This document shows, in pieces, positions 16,142 through 23,504 of a stretch of 64,000 nt of DNA (its first letter is position 1; the number at the start of each line of letters is the position of its first letter). Below the pieces are notes generated by a model that was given only the letters and a program-made list of their open reading frames with translations, was not told the DNA's origin and did not search any database. The DNA is from an uncultured Ruthenibacterium sp. (GTDB lineage: Bacteria; Bacillota; Clostridia; Oscillospirales; Ruminococcaceae). The DNA lies in the NCBI GenBank assembly GCA_944386555.1, contig CALXBN010000030.1, forward strand, positions 1 through 64,000, in the 5' to 3' direction. The position numbers were made by a program, and so were the translations under genes.

Positions 16142-18793
16142 ATGGGCCAACAGGCCAACGTGCCAAACCCCATCAAGCGGCTGGTGATCGGCGTACTGGC
16201 CCATGTAGACTCGGGCAAAACGACGCTGAGCGAGGCCCTTTTGTATAAAACCGGCGCCGTGCGCCGGCTGGGCCGGGTGGATCACCGGGATGCTTTCCTG
16301 GATACCGATGCACTGGAACGGGCACGGGGCATCACCATCTTCGCCAAACAGGCCGTACTGCAGCTGCCCGGCACCCAGGTGACCCTGCTGGACACCCCGG
16401 GCCATGTGGATTTTTCCGCCGAGGCCGAGCGGGCACTGCAGGTGATGGACTATGCGGTGCTGGTGGTGAGCGGCACCGACGGCGTGCAGAGCCACACCGA
16501 GACCCTGTGGCGCCTGCTGGCCCGTTACCGGGTACCTGTGTTCCTGTTTGTAAACAAGATGGATCTGGCCGGGGCCGACCGCACCCTGCGCCTGGCTGAG
16601 CTGCGCCGGCAGCTGGGAGACGGTTGTGTGGATTTCACCGTACCGGACCCGGCTGTGCTGGCCGAAGAGCTGGCCCTGTGCAGTGAAAGCCTGCTGGAGA
16701 CCGTGGCCGCCGGCGGTATGCCTGATGACAGCCAGATCGCCGCTGCCGTGGCCCGCAGGGAAGTGTTCCCGGTATTTTTCGGTGCGGCGCTGAAACTGGA
16801 AGGCGTGGACAGCCTTCTGAATGCTTTGGCCCGGCTGACGATACAGCCGCCGGCGGGGCCCGCCTTCGGCGCCCGGGTGTTCAAAGTGACACGGGACGAT
16901 GCCGGCGCCCGGCTGACCTGGCTGAAAGTGACCGGCGGGCAGCTGGATGTGAAAGACGAACTGTGCGCCCGCCCCGATGCCCGTAAAGCCTGGCAGGGAA
17001 AGGCCGACCAGCTGCGCGTGTACACAGGGGAAAAATTCCGCATGATAAGCCGGGCACTGCCCGGGGATGTGGTGGCCGTGACGGGCCCGGCCGACACCTG
17101 GCCCGGCGAGGGGCTGGGCTGCGAGGCCGACGCCCCGGCGCCGGTGCTGGAGCCGGTGCTGCGCTACCGGGTACAGCTGCCCCCGCAGGCCGACGCGCAC
17201 AAAGCGCTGGAGCAGCTGCGCCAGCTGGAGCAGGAGGACCCCCAGCTGCATGTTGTGTGGGACCAGCGCCTTGCCCAGCTGCACCTGCAGCTGATGGGCG
17301 AAGTGCAGCTGGAGGTGGTGCAGAGCCTGCTGGCACGGCGCTTCGGCCTGGATGTTACCTTCGATGAAGGGGGCATTCTGTACAAGGAAACGCTGCGCAC
17401 CCCGGTAGAGGGCGTGGGGCATTATGAGCCCTTGCGCCACTATGCCGAAGTACATCTGCTTTTGGAGCCGGGGGCCCCGGGCAGCGGCGTGCAGATCGCC
17501 TCCGGATGCCGGGAGGACGACTTGGCCGCCAACTGGCAGCGCCTGGTGCTGACCCATCTGGCGGAGAAGACCCATCTGGGCCCGCTGACCGGCGCACCCC
17601 TGACGGACGTGAAGATCACCCTGGCCGCCGGCCGCGCCCACCCCAAGCACACCGAGGGCGGCGACTTCCGCCAGGCCACCTACCGGGCCGTGCGCCAGGG
17701 CCTGCGCATGGCCATGGCTGCCGGCAGCTGCGTTCTGCTGGAGCCCTGGTACCAGTTCACCCTGCACCTGCCTGCCGACGCCCTGGGCCGGGCCCTGGCG
17801 GATATGCCGCGGCTGTGTGCGGAATTTGACCCGCCCCTTGCCCAGGGGCAGAGCGCGGTGCTGACAGGCCGCGCACCGGTGGCCTGCCTTCGGGGCTATG
17901 CCCGCCAGGTAGCCGCCTACACCAAGGGGCGCGGCCAGCTGGCCTGCCTGCCCGCAGGATATGCGCCCTGCCACAACGCCCAGGAAGTGATCGACGCCGC
18001 CGGTTATGATGCCGACGCCGATGTGGAGAACACCGCTGACTCCATCTTCTGCAGCCATGGCGCCGGGGTGCTGGTGCGCTGGGACGAGGTACCTGCCAAG
18101 ATGCACCTGCCCAGCGTGCTGGCCCGCAGCCGGCGCCTGGCCAGCCAGGAGGCTGAACAGACGGACGGCGACGACCGGGCCCCCGAAGCCAAGGCCCGCC
18201 GGGCGGCCGCTTACCGGGCCACCCTGGCCGCAGACAAAGAGCTGATGGCCATTTTCGAGCGCACCTACGGGCCCATCCGCCGGGACGAGCGGGACGCCCT
18301 GCGCACAGCCAAAACGCCCCGTCCCGCCAGCAGCGCCAAACCCGCCCGGCCCATGCCCGCCGGGCCGGAATATCTTTTGGTGGACGGGTACAATGTGATC
18401 TTCTCCTGGGAAGAGCTGAAAGCCCTGGCCGCAGGCAGCCTGGAGGCCGCCCGCCAGCGCCTGGCGGACATTTTGTGCAATTATGCGGGCTACCGCCGGT
18501 GCATCCCCATCCTGGTGTTTGACGCCTACAAAGTAAAAGGCGGTATGGGGTCGGTGGAACAGTATCACAACCTGTACATCGTGTACACCAAAGAGGCCGA
18601 AACCGCTGACATGTACATTGAAAAAGCCACCCATCGCCTGGCAAAAGAGCATCTGACCCGGGTGGTCACCTCCGACGCCACCGAACAGATCATCATCCTG
18701 GGCGGCGGTGCGCTGCGGGTGTCCTCCCGCGCCTTTCAGGACGAGGTCAAAGCGGTGGACGCCGAAATCCGGGAGTTCCTTGCCGGCAGCTGA
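16142..18793 (+). CDS. TetM/EF-G-like translational GTPase fused to a YacP/Rae1-like NYN nuclease domain
   Basis: Residues 1 to about 680 form a ribosomal-protection-type translation factor. Visible elements are G1 AHVDSGKT (20-27), G2 RARGITI (60-66), G3 DTPGHVDF (84-91), G4 NKMD (138-141), and EF-G-like domains II to V. A charged, Pro/Ala-rich linker (about 690-740) leads to a C-terminal NYN/PIN-like domain (743-883) starting LLVDGYNVIFSW, with further acidic residues in LVFDAYKVKGG, EAETADMYIE and VVTSDATEQ. This is the YacP/Rae1 family, whose Bacillus member cuts mRNA in the ribosomal A site. The fusion suggests GTPase-guided delivery of an RNase to ribosomes; that role is inference. It is unlikely to be a mobile tetracycline-resistance gene: it has no tetM leader and matches local base composition. 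GGAGGAGG precedes the ATG. Confidence 0.88.
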   Translation: MGQQANVPNPIKRLVIGVLAHVDSGKTTLSEALLYKTGAVRRLGRVDHRDAFLDTDALERARGITIFAKQAVLQLPGTQVTLLDTPGHVDFSAEAERALQVMDYAVLVVSGTDGVQSHTETLWRLLARYRVPVFLFVNKMDLAGADRTLRLAELRRQLGDGCVDFTVPDPAVLAEELALCSESLLETVAAGGMPDDSQIAAAVARREVFPVFFGAALKLEGVDSLLNALARLTIQPPAGPAFGARVFKVTRDDAGARLTWLKVTGGQLDVKDELCARPDARKAWQGKADQLRVYTGEKFRMISRALPGDVVAVTGPADTWPGEGLGCEADAPAPVLEPVLRYRVQLPPQADAHKALEQLRQLEQEDPQLHVVWDQRLAQLHLQLMGEVQLEVVQSLLARRFGLDVTFDEGGILYKETLRTPVEGVGHYEPLRHYAEVHLLLEPGAPGSGVQIASGCREDDLAANWQRLVLTHLAEKTHLGPLTGAPLTDVKITLAAGRAHPKHTEGGDFRQATYRAVRQGLRMAMAAGSCVLLEPWYQFTLHLPADALGRALADMPRLCAEFDPPLAQGQSAVLTGRAPVACLRGYARQVAAYTKGRGQLACLPAGYAPCHNAQEVIDAAGYDADADVENTADSIFCSHGAGVLVRWDEVPAKMHLPSVLARSRRLASQEAEQTDGDDRAPEAKARRAAAYRATLAADKELMAIFERTYGPIRRDERDALRTAKTPRPASSAKPARPMPAGPEYLLVDGYNVIFSWEELKALAAGSLEAARQRLADILCNYAGYRRCIPILVFDAYKVKGGMGSVEQYHNLYIVYTKEAETADMYIEKATHRLAKEHLTRVVTSDATEQIIILGGGALRVSSRAFQDEVKAVDAEIREFLAGS

Positions 18794-18840
18794 GGGCTCT
18801 TCTCTCCCCTTTTCCCAACTTTTCTTTTTTCATGGAAAAC

Positions 18841-18882
18841 AGCGGCCCGCCCGGGCGTTTCCCGGGCGGGCCGCTGTGTTTT
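18841..18882. terminator. Bidirectional terminator between convergent genes
   Basis: A perfect 15-bp GC-rich stem with a five-base loop is flanked by A and T tracts on both sides (AAAAC before, GTGTTTT after). It serves the GTPase-NYN gene on the plus strand and the GNAT gene on the minus strand. Confidence 0.85.
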
Positions 18883-18889
18883 GTGCGGA

Positions 18890-19420
18890 TTATTCTGTTT
18901 GGGGCGGCCTTTGGGCCGCCGCTTGGTCATGGCGGTACAGGCGGATCAGTCCTCCGTCCAATTCCTGCGCCATGCCGCAGAACACCCATCCATAGCGCTC
19001 GTACAGGCCGGTATGCTCGGTGACCAGGTACAGGGTCTCCACGCCCCGGGCGGCCAGGTCGCAGCACACGGCCTGTATCAGATGCCGCGCGACCCCCTGG
19101 CCGCGGCAGGGCGGCTCTACATAGAGGGCGCACAGGTTGGGCGCGCAGTCGGTACGGCGGTGGAAATCGTTCTCAATGATGCCGCAGCCTGCGGCAATCT
19201 GCCCCTCCCGCAGCACCAGATACCACTGGGGCACCGGACCCGGCCCCGCCTGGCAGGCGCGGATGCTGGCCTCATACTCTGCCGCAGGCACATCCCACTT
19301 CCCGCTGAACCACGCTGCAGCGCGCCCGTTCCATTCCGGATGCGCCCGCAGCGGCACCAGGCTGTACCCCGGCACCGCAAAATCCATCCAATCCATCCGT
19401 TCCCGCCGAACCGGTTTCAT
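18890..19420 (-). CDS. GNAT-family N-acetyltransferase
   Basis: The 176-residue protein has the GNAT fold: a central strand in LCALYVEPPCRGQGVARHLI supplies the acetyl-CoA pyrophosphate loop (motif A, R/QxxGxG/A), followed by the VTEHTGLYERYGW segment of motif B, where the tyrosine acts as general acid in many members. The substrate is unknown. GGAGGGC precedes the ATG at 19420. It is 45 bases downstream of the SGNH-like gene and may be the last gene of that transcript. Confidence 0.87.
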   Translation of the reverse strand: MKPVRRERMDWMDFAVPGYSLVPLRAHPEWNGRAAAWFSGKWDVPAAEYEASIRACQAGPGPVPQWYLVLREGQIAAGCGIIENDFHRRTDCAPNLCALYVEPPCRGQGVARHLIQAVCCDLAARGVETLYLVTEHTGLYERYGWVFCGMAQELDGGLIRLYRHDQAAAQRPPQTE

Positions 19421-19465
19421 ATCATGCCCTCCTCACTTTTCCTTTTCGGCCTGCTCCTGCCCTGC

Positions 19466-20575
19466 TCAGGCCGTTTGGGGCAGCACCCGGGCCGTGCCCG
19501 CCGGGGATTCCATCAGCCTGCCGATAGCGGCGGTATCCACCATCGGCCCCAGGATGGCGCTGTCCTCGGCCAGGTGCAAAGCAATTTTGGCGTACACCCG
19601 GTCCCCGCCGTGGAAGCCGTCGATGTACTCGTCGTCCACGGTGTCGGCCATGGCGGTGAAATCGAAGAACTCGCCGCCCACCGCCGCAAAGCGCGCGGCG
19701 ATCTCATCATACAGCGTATCCAGATAGCCGTACTTGCCCGCGGCGGCCATGCGGGCGTTCACCGAGGGCGGGAACGGCGGCAGAAACCCCACCACCCGGA
19801 TGTCCCGGCCTGCGCACCAGGCCAGAAATTCCTCCAGCTGGGCCAGGGCCGTGGCGTCGGGCGCCGCGCAGCCCTGGAAACGCAGCTCATCAAAGTCAAT
19901 ATCGCGGTACACCTGGGAGAAATTGCGCTGAGGCCGGCCCAGGTTCTCGCCGGCGGTCTCGCCGTACTGGTAGCTGCCGTCGGCCTTGAAGCCGGAGCCC
20001 CGGCCCACCGCCGCCATGCCGAAATAACCCGGGTGGGCCTGCAGCGCCCCGGCCAGGGAGAACTTGCCCTGGCCGTAGTCCAGCCCGGTGCGCAGCAAGG
20101 TGTCGAAAAAGTCCATCTCCAGCTCGCCGAAGGACAGGTCGCCGAAATTGGCCTGGCGCCAGGGGGTGCTGAACATGTCCTGGTCCAGCACCACCAGTAG
20201 GGTATCGGGCAGGGCCTCGGTGGGCAATGCCTGCAGGAACTGGGTGTAATTGGCCACGTTGTGCACCGCGCCGCCGGCGTTGTAGAAGGAGGGCTGGGTG
20301 AAGAAATCCCCCCGCAGCTGCATGCTGCGGCTGGCGCCCAGCACCAGCAGGCGCGGGGCCAGACGGCGGGTGACCGCCATTTTGTAGGTGGCGAAATTCT
20401 CGTGGTGGCTGGTGCCGTACAGCACCAGCCCGCCGTCCACCGTGGCCTGCACAATCTCGTCCATGGGCGCCAGTTCCCGGCTGTTCACCAGCACCGCCGC
20501 CAGCAGGCCGTAGAACAGCACGATCGGCAGGGCAAACAGGGCCAGGATCCTCAAAAAACGTCTCATCTGCCGCAC
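19466..20575 (-). CDS. Membrane-anchored SGNH-like protein, partner of the MBOAT acyltransferase
   Basis: The 369-residue protein starts with a cytoplasmic MRQMRRFLR and one membrane anchor (about 9-30), so the rest is extracytoplasmic. VLGASRSMQ (nucleophile S82 or S84) and the late YIDGFHGGDRVY with D319 and H322 are the pattern of an SGNH hydrolase or transferase fold, as in AlgJ/AlgX- and DltD-like partners of MBOAT proteins. It starts six bases past the MBOAT stop codon. It probably transfers or removes an acyl group on a secreted polymer. The polymer is unknown. Confidence 0.75.
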   Translation of the reverse strand: MRQMRRFLRILALFALPIVLFYGLLAAVLVNSRELAPMDEIVQATVDGGLVLYGTSHHENFATYKMAVTRRLAPRLLVLGASRSMQLRGDFFTQPSFYNAGGAVHNVANYTQFLQALPTEALPDTLLVVLDQDMFSTPWRQANFGDLSFGELEMDFFDTLLRTGLDYGQGKFSLAGALQAHPGYFGMAAVGRGSGFKADGSYQYGETAGENLGRPQRNFSQVYRDIDFDELRFQGCAAPDATALAQLEEFLAWCAGRDIRVVGFLPPFPPSVNARMAAAGKYGYLDTLYDEIAARFAAVGGEFFDFTAMADTVDDEYIDGFHGGDRVYAKIALHLAEDSAILGPMVDTAAIGRLMESPAGTARVLPQTA

Positions 20576-20581
20576 CTCCCT

Positions 20582-22030
20582 TCAGAACCGGAAGTACATA
20601 AAACTGCCCCCGCCGATGTTGCCCCACAGCACCAGCGCGGCCGCCCACACATAGCTCAGGGCCGCCTGGAACCAGGGCCGCCGGGCGGCCAGCCAGACGG
20701 CGTAACCTGTGCGGGCGGCTGCCAGCTCCACGGCGAACAGGGCGGCAAACTGCACGGCAAAGCGCACGCAGGCAGGCACCGTCAGGCCCAGCAGCACCAC
20801 GCTCTCTTTAAGATAATTGACACCGGGCACAAAATCATAGAACAGATGCGTAAGGATGTAGACAGCGTTGGCCCAGTTGGGCGAGGCGAAGAAAATCCAC
20901 CCCAGGCAAACAAGGCAGAAGGTGACGCCGGCGGAAAACACCCGGCCGGCCGGGCCCTCCCGGCGCAGGGGCAGCACCGCCCACAGGCGGCTGCGCACAC
21001 CGGCCGTGAGGGTGCCGGCCACCATATAGGCCCCGTGCAGGGCGCCCCAGGCCAGCATGGGGGCATTGGCGCCGTGCCACAGCCCGCTGACCACAAAGGT
21101 GGCAAACAGGTTGAAGCAGTGGCGCGCTTTTCCCACCCGGCTGCCGCCCAGGGGGATGTAGACGTACTCTTTGAGCCAGCCCGACAGGGAGATGTGCCAG
21201 CGGTTCCAGAATTCTTTTATCGAGGGCGCGAAATAGGGCGCACGGAAGTTTTCCGCCAGCTCCAGGCCCAGCATGGCCCCCAGGCCCCGGGCCATGTCGG
21301 TGTAACCGGAGAAGTCGGCGTAAATCTGTACCGCGTAAAACAGCACGACGATCACCAGGCTGAAACCGTGGAGCTTCTGCGGGTCCGCAAAGACGGCGGC
21401 GGTGTAATAGTTCAGCGTGTCGGCCATCACCACCTTCTTGCACAGGCCCCACAGGGCCAGCTGGGCGCCGGACAAAGCGGCGCGGCAGTTGAAGGCCCGT
21501 TCCTTCTGCAGGGCGGGCAGCAGGTCCCGCGGGCGGGTCAGGGGGCCGGCGGTCACCTGCAAAAACAGCCCGAAGCTCAGCGCCAGGGGCAGAAACCGGC
21601 GCGCAGGCTGCAGGCGGCCCCGGTAGATATCCACCAGGTAGGAGACCATTTGAAAGGTATAATAGCTGATGCCTGCCGGGGCTGCCCAGGGCAGGTACAG
21701 CGGCGCAAAGGCAGCCCTCAGCGCACCGGACAGGCCCGTTAAAACGTCCAGCATGGCATTGCAGTATTTGAACAGCGCCAGGGGCACCAGGCATATACAC
21801 AGCGCCAGGGCCAGCCGCCTGCGGGTGGCCCGCCGGCCCAGCCAGAGGCCCATGGCCCAGACTGCAGCGCTCAGCCCTGCCAGCAGTGCCAGATACACCG
21901 GGCCGAAAGCGGCGTAAAAAGCGGCGCTGGCCAGCGCCAGCACCGGCATGCGCCGGCGGGCGGGCAGCGCCCAATACAGAGCAAACACCGCCGCGAAAAA
22001 GCCGAAAAACGCAAAGGAATTAAATTGCAC
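20582..22030 (-). CDS. MBOAT-family membrane O-acyltransferase (AlgI/PatB/DltB-like)
   Basis: This 482-residue polytopic protein moves acyl groups from the cytoplasm to a secreted polysaccharide or cell-wall polymer. The family signature FWNRWHISLSGWLKEYVYIPLGG and the catalytic histidine H319 in SGLWHGAN are intact. About ten hydrophobic segments are visible. The start is a GTG at 22030 preceded by AGGAGG at nine bases; the longer frame to 22111 runs through the upstream hairpin and has no membrane segment. No dlt genes are nearby, so it is closer to AlgI-type acetylation. It is coupled to the SGNH-like gene downstream. Confidence 0.9.
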   Translation of the reverse strand: MQFNSFAFFGFFAAVFALYWALPARRRMPVLALASAAFYAAFGPVYLALLAGLSAAVWAMGLWLGRRATRRRLALALCICLVPLALFKYCNAMLDVLTGLSGALRAAFAPLYLPWAAPAGISYYTFQMVSYLVDIYRGRLQPARRFLPLALSFGLFLQVTAGPLTRPRDLLPALQKERAFNCRAALSGAQLALWGLCKKVVMADTLNYYTAAVFADPQKLHGFSLVIVVLFYAVQIYADFSGYTDMARGLGAMLGLELAENFRAPYFAPSIKEFWNRWHISLSGWLKEYVYIPLGGSRVGKARHCFNLFATFVVSGLWHGANAPMLAWGALHGAYMVAGTLTAGVRSRLWAVLPLRREGPAGRVFSAGVTFCLVCLGWIFFASPNWANAVYILTHLFYDFVPGVNYLKESVVLLGLTVPACVRFAVQFAALFAVELAAARTGYAVWLAARRPWFQAALSYVWAAALVLWGNIGGGSFMYFRF

Positions 22031-22062
22031 GAGCCAACGCCTCCTGCCGGAAAGGAAAATGC

Positions 22063-22103
22063 AAAGCGCGGGCCGCACCGTTTCCGGAAGATGCAGCCCG
22101 CGC
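22063..22103 (-). terminator. Weak terminator-like hairpin after prs
   Basis: An 8-bp GC stem (GCGCGGGC with its complement) closes a 22-base loop; on the minus strand the tail is TTTGCATTTTCC. It separates prs from the MBOAT gene but probably allows readthrough. Confidence 0.4.
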
Positions 22104-22125
22104 CGGATCACCGATTTCCTGCCGA

Positions 22126-23268
22126 TCAGGCACGGCCCAGCAGCGCCTTGATCTTCTCGTGAGGGTCAATGATATTGGAGATAGACATATCGTGGTTCAG
22201 CGCCGCGATAAAGTAGGCGATGTACTTGGACACATCCACCTCATGGAACCACTCGCGCTCCAGCAGTTCAGGCATACGATAGGTAAGGTTGGTGCCGAAC
22301 ACCCCGGCCAGGGTACCGTTCTCATAGGCTTTGTCAAAGGCATCCAGCCCGCCCGTAAACAGCGCATAGGTGGCGTTGGCAAAAATGCGCCTGGCCCCCT
22401 GCTTTTTCAATGCCACGGCGATGTCCAGCATGCTTTCGCCCGAGGAAATGATATCATCGGCCACGAACAGGTCCTTGCCCTCTACGCTCTCGCCCAGATA
22501 TTCGTGGGCCACGATGGGGTTGCGGCCGTTCACCACGCGGGAATAATCCCGGCGCTTGTAAAACAGGCCCAGGTTCACGCCCAGCACGCTGGCATAGTAC
22601 ATATTGCGGTCCAGCGCGCCTTCGTCGGGGCTGATGACCATGAAATGGTCCTTGTCAAACTGCAGATCGGGCACGCTTTTCAGCAGCGCCTTCATTACCT
22701 GATAGGTGGGCATTACATTGTCCATGCCCAGCAACGGCACGGCATTCTGCAGGCGGGGATCGTGGGCGTCAAAGGTGATGATGTTGGACACACCCATGGC
22801 CCGCAGCTCCTGCAGGGCACAGGCGCAGTCCAGGCTCTCCCGGGCATTGCGCCGGTGCTGGCGGCCGCCGTACAAAATGGGCATAATGATGCTGACCCGG
22901 TGCGCCTTGCCCGACGCCGCCTGGATCAGGCGTTTCAGGTTCTGGAAGTGATCGTCCGGAGACATATAGTTCTCGTGGCCAAACAACTTATAGCGGCAGC
23001 TGTAATTGCCCACATCAATGACGATGAACAGATCATCGCCCCGCACGCTGCCTTTGATCAGTGCCTTGCCATCGCCGGACTGGAACCGGGGGCATTCGCT
23101 GGGGATGATGAACGTCTCTACATCCATGCCGGCCTCCTTGGCCCAGCGCAGCAGGTGACAGTTGATCTTTTCCGTCAATTCCTCGGCGCCGGGGGCTGCA
23201 ATGAGGCCCAAATCGGCCACACGCTCTTCAAACCGGAAAAATTCCTTCGCACTTTTCGCCTTCACCAT
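22126..23268 (-). CDS. prs: Ribose-phosphate pyrophosphokinase (PRPP synthetase), long clostridial form
   Basis: The enzyme makes PRPP from ribose 5-phosphate and ATP for purine, pyrimidine, histidine and tryptophan synthesis. The PRPP-binding loop is seen as LFVADDIISSGESMLDIA, and the N-terminal half carries ILYGGRQHRR and FDAHDPRLQN, equivalent to the family's YARQDR and DLHA regions. At 380 residues it is longer and more divergent than the usual 315-residue enzyme, a form seen in Clostridia. The ATG at 23268 is favoured; a GTG at 23280 lies too close to AAGGAG. An extended -10 promoter lies upstream. Confidence 0.88.
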   Translation of the reverse strand: MVKAKSAKEFFRFEERVADLGLIAAPGAEELTEKINCHLLRWAKEAGMDVETFIIPSECPRFQSGDGKALIKGSVRGDDLFIVIDVGNYSCRYKLFGHENYMSPDDHFQNLKRLIQAASGKAHRVSIIMPILYGGRQHRRNARESLDCACALQELRAMGVSNIITFDAHDPRLQNAVPLLGMDNVMPTYQVMKALLKSVPDLQFDKDHFMVISPDEGALDRNMYYASVLGVNLGLFYKRRDYSRVVNGRNPIVAHEYLGESVEGKDLFVADDIISSGESMLDIAVALKKQGARRIFANATYALFTGGLDAFDKAYENGTLAGVFGTNLTYRMPELLEREWFHEVDVSKYIAYFIAALNHDMSISNIIDPHEKIKALLGRA

Positions 23269-23340
23269 TGGCAGTTGCACGCTCCTTCACACAATGAGAT
23301 TCCTGTCCCTTTGCCCGCGGGGCGGGCACTCTTCGCCCTT

Positions 23341-23349
23341 ATTGTAACA
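23341..23349 (-). promoter_or_regulatory. Extended -10 promoter of prs
   Basis: On the minus strand TGTTACAAT gives an extended -10 (TG, one base, TACAAT) about 70 bases before the prs start. No good -35 is seen at the right distance. Confidence 0.5.
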
Positions 23350-23504
23350 CAAAATTGACCGGTTTTTTGCTTTGGATTTACCCGGTGCGCAAATTTTGTC
23401 GTTTTGCCCCAAAGCAGCGGGCAAAAGCAGGGGTTTTTATGCAAGAATCCGGCGGTTTGCACAAAGAGGGCCGGTACGATGCGCGCTTCCGCCGGCCGAA
23501 TGGT

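Noticed and set aside
16142-18045. Tetracycline-resistance gene (tetM/tetO/tetW)
   Set aside because: The protein is related to that family, but it has a NYN fusion, local base composition, no attenuator leader and no mobile element. Calling resistance would not be supported.
16115-18652. Open frame of 845 codons opposite the GTPase-NYN gene
   Set aside because: The plus-strand frame has recognisable GTPase and NYN motifs. The minus frame has none.
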